Origin: CBFGWV01 sp965652545
Lineage (GTDB): Bacteria; Pseudomonadota; Gammaproteobacteria; Competibacterales; Competibacteraceae
DNA length: 24,208 nucleotides
Assembly: GCA_965652545.1 (NCBI GenBank)
Contig: CBFGWV010000039.1
Coordinates: 1-24,208, forward strand
Reading direction: 5' to 3'
The translations under genes and the position numbers were made by a program. Shown here in pieces: positions 1 to 5,698 of this stretch. Positions within the stretch are counted from its first letter, which is position 1; the number at the start of each line of letters is the position of its first letter. The notes beneath the pieces are model-generated. The model ran no database searches. It was not told where the DNA came from and worked only from the letters and a program-made list of their open reading frames with translations.

Positions 1-71
1 TGTGGTTGCAGACCCGGGGCGTGAACGCCTTTGCGTCATGGGCCAACCCGTTCCGTCCGGGCAAGGGGTAG
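1..71 (+). CDS. C-terminal fragment of an unidentified upstream protein
   Basis: Reading from base 3, the frame gives WLQTRGVNAFASWANPFRPGKG and then a TAG at 69-71. The residue mix looks like a genuine protein end, and a repeat element with no coding character begins 16 bases after the stop. The gene starts outside the window, so nothing can be said about its function. Another frame stays open from base 2 to 241, but it runs straight through the GC-rich repeats and is probably noise. This call rests only on composition and on where the stop falls, so confidence is low. Confidence 0.35.
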   Translation, partial: WLQTRGVNAFASWANPFRPGKG

Positions 72-86
72 ACGCCCGCCGTGACG

Positions 87-230
87 TCCCCCTCTCCCCA
101 ACCCCTCTCCCGCGAGGGGCGAGGGGCTTGCTTCGACCAACGGCAGCGGGATATCGGCCGCGTCACCACCGCCTCGACGAGCGACTCCCCTCCCCCCTGG
201 CGGGGGAGGGGCCGGGGGAGAGGGGGCGAG
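87..230. repeat. GC-rich inverted repeat pair (REP/MITE-like)
   Basis: Copy 1 (about 87-128) has the pattern CCCCTCTCCCC, a short spacer, CCCCTCTCCCGCGAGGGG, then GAGGGG. The reverse complement of 184-230 follows the same order (CCCCTCTCCCC, CCCCTCCCCCGCC, AGGGGGGAGGGG). The two are therefore diverged copies of one element in opposite orientation, about 55 bases apart. Each copy can also fold on itself. This layout is typical of non-coding dispersed repeats that sit between genes. The rest of the gene-free stretch 72-391 holds no other recognisable feature except the palindrome at 341-372. Confidence 0.7.
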
Positions 231-340
231 CCCGCTGGTAAAGAACGGCGCGGCCGACCCATCGCTCGCCGACAGGATCCAGCACCAAGCGAATCCGGTA
301 CGACCTGAATCGTATTCCCATATGCCAGGGCAATCTGATT

Positions 341-372
341 TCCGTAATTTCTGTCTTGACAGAAATTACGGA
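341..372. promoter_or_regulatory. 32-bp palindromic operator upstream of the GbsR/MarR-type regulator
   Basis: Two 15-base arms, TCCGTAATTTCTGTC and GACAGAAATTACGGA, are exact reverse complements separated by TT. The palindrome ends 19 bases before the regulator's ATG at 392. It contains TTGACA at 356-361, which would make a consensus -35 box, but no good -10 follows at the usual distance, so the promoter itself is not assigned. The core at 346-367 recurs at 1170-1191 in front of the neighbouring operon with 19 of 22 bases identical. A repressor dimer bound here would block transcription. This is the expected shape of an autoregulatory site for a MarR-superfamily protein. Confidence 0.8.
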
Positions 373-391
373 CTGACTCACGCTTCCTCCC

Positions 392-943
392 ATGGAACTT
401 AAACCCGTTGCCAAGCGATTCATTCTCCACTGGGGCGAGATGGGCTCCACCTGGGGCGTCAACCGCACCGTCTCTCAAATCCACGCCCTGCTATTCATCG
501 CCGGGCGGCCGATGCACGCCGAGGAAATCTCCGAAACCCTGGGCGTGGCGCGCTCCAACGTCAGTAACAGCCTGAAAGAATTGCAGAACTGGCGCCTGAT
601 CCAGGTGGTGCACCTGATGAGCGATCGGCGCGACCACTTCCAGACCACCACGGACGTGTGGGGGCTGTTCCGTACGGTGGTCTCTGAGCGTAAGCAGCGT
701 GAATTCGATCCGACGATCAATGTGCTGCGCGATTGCCTCGCCAGCCCCAATCTCAAGCTCGAAGACGCCGGCGCCCAGCAGCGCATCCGCGAGACCTTGC
801 AGTTGATGGAAACACTCTCCAGCTGGGCGGACGAGATGCTGCGCCTGTCACCCGAGACGCTGGTGAAGGTCATGAGGCTCGGTGCGCGGATTCAGAAACT
901 CCTACGCGGCAGCGGCAAGCACGATGGAGCCGACGATGAATGA
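392..943 (+). CDS. GbsR/MarR-family winged-helix transcriptional regulator
   Basis: This 183-residue protein has the length and layout of GbsR-type regulators. A short N-terminal helix (FILHWGEMGSTWGVNRTVSQIHALLF, residues 10-35) is followed by a winged helix-turn-helix at about 42-85, with likely recognition helix ARSNVSNSLKEL at 53-64 and wing around DRRDHFQ. A helical C-terminal half should form the dimer interface. It most likely acts as a cytoplasmic DNA-binding dimer. The ATG at 392 follows CTTCCTCCC and has no Shine-Dalgarno sequence, so the mRNA may be leaderless or nearly so. The palindrome directly upstream and its near-copy before the 1304 gene suggest it represses itself and that operon. 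The ligand is unknown. The GbsR family includes a choline sensor, but nothing here points to choline. Confidence 0.88.
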   Translation: MELKPVAKRFILHWGEMGSTWGVNRTVSQIHALLFIAGRPMHAEEISETLGVARSNVSNSLKELQNWRLIQVVHLMSDRRDHFQTTTDVWGLFRTVVSERKQREFDPTINVLRDCLASPNLKLEDAGAQQRIRETLQLMETLSSWADEMLRLSPETLVKVMRLGARIQKLLRGSGKHDGADDE

Positions 944-1016
944 GTGCGGGGTGTCTTCATGCGTAAGAACCCCGGCGGTCGGGTGGGCCGTATCGACCAC
1001 ACCGGACCTCGCGAAC

Positions 1017-1048
1017 AGCACCCGTAGGAGCCCTGCCCTCAGGGCGAT
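1017..1048 (+). repeat. REP element (GTAGGAGC type)
   Basis: The unit contains GTAGGAG followed by an imperfect stem, CCCTGCCCTCAGGG, and ends in CGAT. This matches the general plan of REP sequences seen in Pseudomonas and related bacteria. The same 32 bases occur in reverse complement, without a mismatch, at 21571-21602. No REP-associated (RAYT) transposase lies in the window. The surrounding stretch 944-1169 contains no gene I can support. A short hairpin, AGCAAA-TTTT-TTTGCT, lies at 1150-1165, just upstream of the second operator. Confidence 0.8.
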
Positions 1049-1169
1049 AGCTGGGGGTGGCGCCCAACCCGGCTACCCGGCACCACGCCAAACCGACCGC
1101 GGTGAGGCTGAGGCACCGCTCGTGCGGAGTACGGCACTGATCACCGATTAGCAAATTTTTTTGCTTGGC

Positions 1170-1191
1170 AATTTCTGTATTGACTGAAATA
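1170..1191. promoter_or_regulatory. second operator copy, upstream of the DUF4166/SDR operon
   Basis: AATTTCTGT, ATTGAC, TGAAATA in series at 1170-1191 matches the core of the palindrome at 346-367 at 19 of 22 positions, and ATTTC/GAAAT (1171-1175 and 1186-1190) keep the symmetry. It lies 20 bases before the leader ORF at 1211 and 113 bases before the SDR gene at 1304. TTGACT at 1180-1185 occupies the same place as TTGACA in the first copy, so the promoter element and operator probably coincide in both. I infer that the regulator at 392-943 binds here and controls the operon. No clear -10 hexamer can be named. Confidence 0.72.
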
Positions 1192-1210
1192 TCGAAAACG
1201 GAGAACAACA

Positions 1211-1297
1211 ATGAACGCCGCCGCCTCTACCCGCCACCTGATACCCCCGCGTGAGCATGCCGCGTCAGCGGCTCAACTGATCCCCAACCTGGAGTGA
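1211..1297 (+). CDS. 28-residue leader peptide or small ORF
   Basis: An ATG at 1211 is preceded at a good distance by GGAGAA (1200-1205) and opens a 28-codon frame, MNAAASTRHLIPPREHAASA and eight more residues, closed by TGA at 1295-1297. The GGAG near its last codons (1291-1294) is also the only ribosome-binding site for the SDR gene at 1304, so translation of this frame would run through that site. That is the geometry of a leader peptide coupling translation to the next gene. There is no run of a single amino acid codon suggesting classical attenuation. It could be accidental, because GC-rich DNA often holds short open frames. Confidence 0.45.
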   Translation: MNAAASTRHLIPPREHAASAAQLIPNLE

Positions 1298-1303
1298 CGT
1301 CCC

Positions 1304-2767
1304 ATGGATACCTTGTCCATCGTGTTGACGCTGTTGGTCGTGCAGGGGCTGCTCGGCGCGTTCGACGTGATCTACCACCACGAGTTGCGGGTGGCCTTGC
1401 CGCGACAGCCCGGCGCCGCCACTGAGCTGCGTATCCATGCCATTCGCGCCGTCCTCTACGGCATCCTCTTTGGCGGGCTGGCCTGGTTTGTCTGGGGCGG
1501 GTTTGCGCTGCTGGCGCTCGGCGCGATCGTCCTGGTCGAGGTGGTGCTCACGTTGTGGGACTTCATCGAGGAAGACCGCAGCCGGTTGCTGCCGCCCAGC
1601 GAGCGGGTGCTGCACACCATCCTGGCCATCAACGGCGGGGCTGCATTTGGTCTGCTCTGCGTCCACGCGCCGCTGTGGTGGGCGCTGCCTACCGGACTGC
1701 AACAGACCTCGCATGGCTGGGTGTCGTGGGTACTGACCGCCATGGCAATCGGCGTCACTGCCTCAGGTGTTCGCGATGGGCTGGCGAGCCGGATGCTGAC
1801 GCGCCGGAATGCCGCGGCCAAGGCACTGGATTTTGGGCAGCCGGCACAGCATGTGTTGATCACCGGCGGCACGGGGTTCATTGGCGAGACCTTGAGCAGG
1901 GCGCTGTTGGCGGGTGCTCAAACGGTTACGGTACTGACGCGCGATCCTTTGAAAGCCGCGTACCAGTTCGACGGTCGGGTGCGGTGTATCCGCAGCCTGC
2001 GTGACTTGCACCCGTCCACGCGGGTGGATGTGGTCATCAACCTGGCCGGTGAGCGCATCACCGGTCCGCGTTGGACGCCGGCGCGCAAGCAGGCGCTCAT
2101 CGACAGCCGCTTGCAGACCACGCGGGAACTGGTGGCCTGGGTGGCCGGCGCCGCGCACAAGCCGCGTCTGATGATCTCGGCCTCGGCGGTGGGGTATTAC
2201 GGCGTGCAGGCACCGGAGGAGACCCGCGACCTGTGCGAGGAGGACGCGGCCCAGCCGGTGTTCGTGTCGGAGATGTGCCAGCGCTGGGAGGCCTGCGCCG
2301 CCGGGGTTGCCGTTCATGGGGTGCCGCTGGCGTTGCTGCGCCTGGGGCTGGTGTTCGGTCATCAAGGCGCGCTGCCGGCGATGCGGCTGCCGTTTCTGCT
2401 GGGGCTGGGTGGGCCGATCGGCGGCGGGCGGCAGGTAATGAGCTGGGTGCACATCGACGATGTGCTGGGGGTCATCGCACACCTGATGCGGCATCCGGAC
2501 CCTCGCGGCGCGCAGGGTGTGTACAACGTCACCGCCCCGCACCCGGTCACCCAGGCGGAGTTCGCCCGAGCGCTGGGGCGGATCTGCCGCCGGCCCAGTG
2601 TCATGCGCGTGCCGGGGGCGGTGTTCCGTTGGCTGCTGGGCGAGCAGGCGACGCTGATGCTGGACGGTGCGCGGGTGTACCCGGCCCGCCTGGCGCAAAG
2701 CGGCTACCGCTTCCGTTTTCCCCGTCTCAATGCCGCCTTGATCGACCTGCAAGGAGAGCCGTCATGA
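1304..2767 (+). CDS. fusion of an N-terminal multi-helix membrane domain with a TIGR01777-type SDR oxidoreductase
   Basis: This protein has 487 residues. Residues 1-165 form a hydrophobic domain with about four transmembrane helices. It carries an unusual set of polar residues: YHHEL (24-28), H45, WDFIEEDRSR (85-94) and ERVLH (100-104). This set resembles a metal- or cofactor-binding cluster at the membrane surface. From about residue 180 the protein is an atypical short-chain dehydrogenase/epimerase: the nucleotide-binding glycine motif ITGGTGFIG is at 186-194, then INLAGERI, SASAVGYYG and a GGG-MSWVHIDD stretch. These are typical of the TIGR01777/SDR39U1 group, whose substrates are mostly unknown. 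GGAG at 1291-1294 serves the ATG at 1304. It heads an operon whose next gene overlaps its stop by ATGA. The SDR call is firm, but the role of the membrane part is not known. Confidence 0.85.
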   Translation: MDTLSIVLTLLVVQGLLGAFDVIYHHELRVALPRQPGAATELRIHAIRAVLYGILFGGLAWFVWGGFALLALGAIVLVEVVLTLWDFIEEDRSRLLPPSERVLHTILAINGGAAFGLLCVHAPLWWALPTGLQQTSHGWVSWVLTAMAIGVTASGVRDGLASRMLTRRNAAAKALDFGQPAQHVLITGGTGFIGETLSRALLAGAQTVTVLTRDPLKAAYQFDGRVRCIRSLRDLHPSTRVDVVINLAGERITGPRWTPARKQALIDSRLQTTRELVAWVAGAAHKPRLMISASAVGYYGVQAPEETRDLCEEDAAQPVFVSEMCQRWEACAAGVAVHGVPLALLRLGLVFGHQGALPAMRLPFLLGLGGPIGGGRQVMSWVHIDDVLGVIAHLMRHPDPRGAQGVYNVTAPHPVTQAEFARALGRICRRPSVMRVPGAVFRWLLGEQATLMLDGARVYPARLAQSGYRFRFPRLNAALIDLQGEPS

Positions 2768-3354
2768 TCGCTATCGCACCCCCCTTGGACGGTGTCGTCG
2801 TAGCCAGCAGACCGTTGTACGCACAGGTGTTGGGGCCGTGGTTTCATCGCCTGGCGCCGGTGCTGGCCTGGGTACACGAGGCTGGCGAGCGACGCCTCAG
2901 CGGGCGCTTGAGAGTGCGGGTGGGGCGCCGCCCCCTGGTCAAAGCCTTACTCTGGGCCGCGCGTATGCCGGTGTCCGGCGATGACGTGCCGACGATGATC
3001 CGCCTCTCGCCGCGTGGCAATGCCGAGCGCTGGGCACGCCGCATCGGTACCCGGCACATGGTCAGCATGCAGCGCTATGGCGGCGCCGGGGTTGTCGTCG
3101 AGCAGATCGGGCCCTTGGCGATCCACCTCTCGACACGGGTGCTGCACAAGCAACTGCACCAGCGCTCGTTCCGCACCACACTCTTCGGCATGCGCCTGCC
3201 GGCGTTGCTGGGTTTGCAGGTGGTCGCGCGCGAGTGTGCGGTGGACGAGACGTCCTTCCGTTTCGACGTGCGGCTGCGCTCCCCCTTGCTGGGTTGCCTG
3301 CTGCACTACCGCGGCGTGCTGCGCCTGGAGACGGACGGGGAGGGTGCGCGATGA
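2764..3354 (+). CDS. DUF4166-type protein (first of two paralogues)
   Basis: This 196-residue protein starts at the ATG overlapping the SDR stop codon (ATGA at 2764-2767). Longer in-frame starts would lie deep inside the SDR gene and are rejected. It resembles DUF4166 proteins, which often sit beside TIGR01777 SDRs. Recognisable blocks are WFHRLAPVLAWVHEAGERRLSG near the N-terminus, a central stretch with RRIGTRHMVS, and a C-terminal SPLLGCLLHYRGVL block. No signal peptide or clear transmembrane segment is visible. The family has no established biochemical role. The predicted beta-rich fold and the C-terminal LLGxLLxYxG block are shared with the protein at 4234-4815, so both may bind a similar ligand. 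Assignment to DUF4166 is from memory of the family pattern. Confidence 0.72.
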   Translation: MIAIAPPLDGVVVASRPLYAQVLGPWFHRLAPVLAWVHEAGERRLSGRLRVRVGRRPLVKALLWAARMPVSGDDVPTMIRLSPRGNAERWARRIGTRHMVSMQRYGGAGVVVEQIGPLAIHLSTRVLHKQLHQRSFRTTLFGMRLPALLGLQVVARECAVDETSFRFDVRLRSPLLGCLLHYRGVLRLETDGEGAR

Positions 3355-3797
3355 ACGCCAGTCCGTCCTGGATGGTACATGTGCTGCGTATCGCCGCGCT
3401 CTACAACCTGGGCTTCGGTATTCTCCTGGCCATTGCGCCGGCGGCGACCTTCGCCTGGCTGGAGCTGCCGCCGACACCGGATGTGATGATCCGCTGCATC
3501 GGCATGATGGTCGGCGTCTACGCCTTGTGCTACTGGATAGCGGCCGGCGACCCGGTGCTGTACTGGCCGCTGGTCGCTGCCGGGTTGGTGGGCAAGACCC
3601 TCGGACCGATGGGTTTCATACACGGCACCGTCGCCGGGGTGTTCACCGCTAAGAGCTGGTTGCTGGTGATCGCCAGTGACATCGTTTGGTGGGTGCCGTT
3701 CTGGCTCATCCTGTTCCATACCTGGAGCCGCCATCCGGCGTCCCTTTGCCGCACGTTCTTTCCGCCAACCGCCCGCCATCGCGAGACGCAATCATGA
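3351..3797 (+). CDS. small four-helix membrane protein of unknown function
   Basis: This 148-residue protein starts at ATG 3351, which overlaps the preceding TGA. An earlier in-frame start would lie inside the upstream gene. Four hydrophobic segments are visible at about 10-32, 43-63, 68-96 and 104-124, with a short polar C-terminal tail. The overall plan resembles small DoxX-like membrane proteins, but no diagnostic motif identifies a family. Conserved-looking features include LYNLGFG in helix 1, RCIGMMVGVYALCYW in helix 2 and GKTLGPMGF in helix 3. Its place between a DUF4166 protein and a DCC thiol-redox protein suggests it is the membrane partner of this pathway, perhaps passing electrons or a lipid substrate. 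That is inference only. Confidence 0.75.
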   Translation: MNASPSWMVHVLRIAALYNLGFGILLAIAPAATFAWLELPPTPDVMIRCIGMMVGVYALCYWIAAGDPVLYWPLVAAGLVGKTLGPMGFIHGTVAGVFTAKSWLLVIASDIVWWVPFWLILFHTWSRHPASLCRTFFPPTARHRETQS

Positions 3798-4237
3798 GCG
3801 ATTACCCACTGACGTTGCTGTACGACGGGGCCTGCCCGCTGTGTGTCGCGGAGATGGGCCGTCTGATGGCCCGCAACCGTCGCGGCTTGTTGCGCTTCGT
3901 GGATGCCTCGGCGCCATCGTTCGACCCGGCCCGCTACGGTGTCGAGCGTGCCGAGATCATGCGCATCATGCACGGGGTACGGGCCGACGGTTCCGTGGTC
4001 ACCGCCATTGACGCCATCCGCCTGTCCTATGCGGCGGCGGGCTTGGGGCCTGTGGCCTGGGTATTGGGTGTGCCCGGGGTGCGGCAGATCGCCGGCTGGG
4101 CCTACCCGTTGCTGGCCAAACACCGCTATCGGGTGTCGCGTTGGTTGGGCTGGCTGCTTCCTGCGAGGGCGGCGCAAGCCCCGTGCGACAGCGGGGTGTG
4201 CGATCCAGGCTCGCGGCCGCGGGAGCCGCACGGATGA
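3794..4237 (+). CDS. DUF393 (DCC family) thiol-disulfide oxidoreductase-like protein
   Basis: This 147-residue protein starts at the ATG overlapping the previous stop (ATGA, 3794-3797). The N-terminal strand LTLLYDGACPLCVAEM contains the family hallmark DGxCPLC, with cysteines at about positions 14 and 17 forming a CxxC pair in a thioredoxin-like fold. Residues GVRADGSVVTAIDAIRL fit the conserved middle part of DUF393, and the rest is amphipathic helix (LGPVAWVLGVPGVRQIAGWAYPLLAKHRYRVSRWLGWLLP) that may lie on the membrane. Two more cysteines near the C-terminus (CDSGVC) make a second close pair, which is less usual. It probably does thiol redox chemistry for the operon's membrane enzyme. Confidence 0.87.
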   Translation: MSDYPLTLLYDGACPLCVAEMGRLMARNRRGLLRFVDASAPSFDPARYGVERAEIMRIMHGVRADGSVVTAIDAIRLSYAAAGLGPVAWVLGVPGVRQIAGWAYPLLAKHRYRVSRWLGWLLPARAAQAPCDSGVCDPGSRPREPHG

Positions 4238-4815
4238 CGACCAACCCGGTTGTCGACTGGTTCGGTTCCCAGTTCGGCCAGCTTCATCCCTTGCTCCAGG
4301 ACCTGCACCGTCACGGCGGCCGCTTGTCAGGCACGGTCAACGTGGACGTCGGCCGTGGCCTGGCCGGCTGGATCGGCCGCCGCATTGCACGCAAGCGCGG
4401 TGTGCCGACCGACCGGGCGGGCTGTGGCTTCCATGTGGATATCCGTCACCGTGACGGTGCTTTGCTGTGGACCCGCCACTTCGATGGACAGGTCGCGGTG
4501 CCGACGGTGTTCCGCCCCGTGGGCCGTTGGCCCGATGGCTATTGGGAGGAGATCACTGGCAAGACCCACATCCGCCTGACTGTGGATGTGCGCGATGGTG
4601 GGTGGTACTGGCGGCCCTTGGGCGTGACCCACAATGGGTGGCGGGTGCCCTTGTGGCTGTTCCCCGGGCCCGGTGCGTACAAGCGCATCGAGGATGGGCG
4701 CTATGTGTTCAGCGTCACCATCGCCTTGCCGTTGATCGGGACGGTATTGCGTTATCACGGCGCGCTCGATGCGGTCCCCGATGCGGAGGCCGGCGACGAT
4801 GTCCGCGACGCCTGA
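4234..4815 (+). CDS. second DUF4166-like protein, diverged paralogue of the 2764 gene product
   Basis: This 193-residue protein starts at the ATG overlapping the DUF393 stop (ATGA, 4234-4237). By eye it follows the 2764-3354 product block for block: QFGQLHPLLQDLHRHGGRLSG against WFHRLAPVLAWVHEAGERRLSG, a second block (WRVPLWLFPGPGAYKRIEDG against MRLPALLGLQVVARECAVDE), and the C-terminal LPLIGTVLRYHGAL against SPLLGCLLHYRGVL. Identity outside these blocks is low. The middle contains a tryptophan- and glycine-rich stretch (DGYWEEITGKTHIRLTVDV). No transmembrane segment or signal peptide is seen. Two diverged copies in one operon suggest a heteromer or two steps of one pathway. The family assignment is less certain than for the first copy. 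Confidence 0.65.
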   Translation: MTTNPVVDWFGSQFGQLHPLLQDLHRHGGRLSGTVNVDVGRGLAGWIGRRIARKRGVPTDRAGCGFHVDIRHRDGALLWTRHFDGQVAVPTVFRPVGRWPDGYWEEITGKTHIRLTVDVRDGGWYWRPLGVTHNGWRVPLWLFPGPGAYKRIEDGRYVFSVTIALPLIGTVLRYHGALDAVPDAEAGDDVRDA

Positions 4816-5485
4816 AGCCGTCCACGCTGGGCAGGCGGCGTTCAACCGGCTGACCTTGTCGGTCTACGACGATGCGGTGCTCGGGTTGGTGTGCCGATAT
4901 CTGTGGCGGTGCCCGGTGGAGCGGGTGCTGGCGCACTATCGCAAGCACTTGTCGGTCAACCACCTGGAAGCCGGTGTGGGGACGGGGTTCTTTCTCGACC
5001 GCAGCGGGTTTCCCGCATTGCCGGTGCGCCTGGGCCTGCTGGACCTCAACGACAACTGCCTGCGCCATACCGCCGCCCGGCTCGCGCGCCGTGCACCCGA
5101 GGTGTATCGGGGCAATGTTCTGGAGCCGATCCGCATCGACACCGCGCCATTCGCGTCCGTCGGTGTCAACTACGTGCTGCATTGTCTGCCGGGGAGTCTG
5201 GGTGGCGACAAAGGCAATGCATTGCGCCATTTGTCGGCGTTGCTCGAGCCCGGCGGGGTGCTGTTTGGGTCGACGGTACTGGGCTCCGGCGTGCCTTGTG
5301 GGCCGCTCGCCCGTGGGTTTATGTATCTGCTGAACAGGCGGCGGGTGTTCAGCAATCGAGAGGACGGGCTGGCGGACCTGGTGCGGGCGCTTGAGACGTG
5401 TTTGACCGATGTGACGGTGGAGACGGTCGGCTGTGTGGCGCTGTTCTCCGGACGGCGGCGGCATGTCGGGGAGGGTGTTCGCTAG
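4799..5485 (+). CDS. class I SAM-dependent methyltransferase
   Basis: This 228-residue protein starts at ATG 4799, 17 bases inside the preceding gene. The SAM-binding motif I is HLEAGVGTGFFLD (residues 55-67, with E-x-G-x-G-x-G spacing), followed by LLDLNDNCL as the acidic motif that should hold the ribose, and NYVLHCLPG in the motif IV region. LLEPGGVLFGSTVLG fits the strand-loop that follows in class I enzymes. The substrate cannot be read from the sequence. The N-terminal part has an aromatic, hydrophobic helix (YDDAVLGLVCRYLWRCPVERVLAHY) that could cover a small or lipid-like substrate. It is the last gene of the operon, and the stop at 5483-5485 is followed by hairpin-rich DNA. Confidence 0.85.
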   Translation: MSATPEAVHAGQAAFNRLTLSVYDDAVLGLVCRYLWRCPVERVLAHYRKHLSVNHLEAGVGTGFFLDRSGFPALPVRLGLLDLNDNCLRHTAARLARRAPEVYRGNVLEPIRIDTAPFASVGVNYVLHCLPGSLGGDKGNALRHLSALLEPGGVLFGSTVLGSGVPCGPLARGFMYLLNRRRVFSNREDGLADLVRALETCLTDVTVETVGCVALFSGRRRHVGEGVR

Positions 5486-5497
5486 CCGCCTCGTGAC

Positions 5498-5512
5498 CTG
5501 GGCAGCGCCCAG
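5498..5512 (+). terminator. short hairpin after the methyltransferase gene
   Basis: CTGGGC-AGC-GCCCAG forms a perfect 6-bp stem with a 3-base loop 13 bases after the stop codon. No T-run follows, so it is not a classical intrinsic terminator. It may stabilise the transcript end or work with the larger hairpin element at 5546-5696. Confidence 0.3.
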
Positions 5513-5545
5513 CCTGGACGGCGGCACCAAACATTGAGGTCGGCA

Positions 5546-5696
5546 CCCCCTGGGATCGCCGAGTTGTACTCGGCAGGCGACCGCAGGTCGCCATCCTGGA
5601 TGGCACCTGGAAATGCTCGGCTATTGCTAGCTCTCCGCCACCGGCCTTGGCCGAGCGTTGCTCGGCTGCCGAGTACAACTCGGCGATCCCAGGGGG
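5546..5696. repeat. multi-hairpin element bounded by perfect 31-bp inverted repeats
   Basis: The ends at 5546-5576 and 5666-5696 are exact reverse complements over 31 bases. Each end contains an internal palindrome (GCCGAGT-TGT-ACTCGGC). The 89-base interior is itself packed with short perfect stems: GGCGACC-GCA-GGTCGCC, GCCATCC-T-GGATGGC and CCGAGC-GTT-GCTCGG. The element lies exactly between two converging operons, two bases from the stop codon of the minus-strand gene. It could be a non-autonomous REP/MITE-like element, a bidirectional terminator, or both. No target-site duplication is obvious at its edges and no related transposase is in the window. The rest of 5486-5698 holds no gene. 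Confidence 0.85.
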
Positions 5697-5698
5697 CT

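Noticed and set aside
356..391. Sigma-70 promoter using TTGACA at 356-361
   Set aside because: The -35 is perfect, but the best -10 at 17-bp spacing is CACGCT, so I report the operator and not a promoter.
882..1151. Plus-strand frame across 882-1151 as a small gene
   Set aside because: It starts inside the regulator gene, runs through the REP element and has no ribosome-binding site.
2071..2763. N-terminal extension of the first DUF4166 gene into the SDR gene
   Set aside because: The extension is a low-complexity Gly/Ala/Arg translation of the SDR in another frame. The ATGA start at 2764 fits the rest of the operon.
5546..5696. Insertion sequence or CRISPR-like array
   Set aside because: There is no coding capacity for a transposase and no regular direct repeats with unique spacers; the structure is purely inverted.
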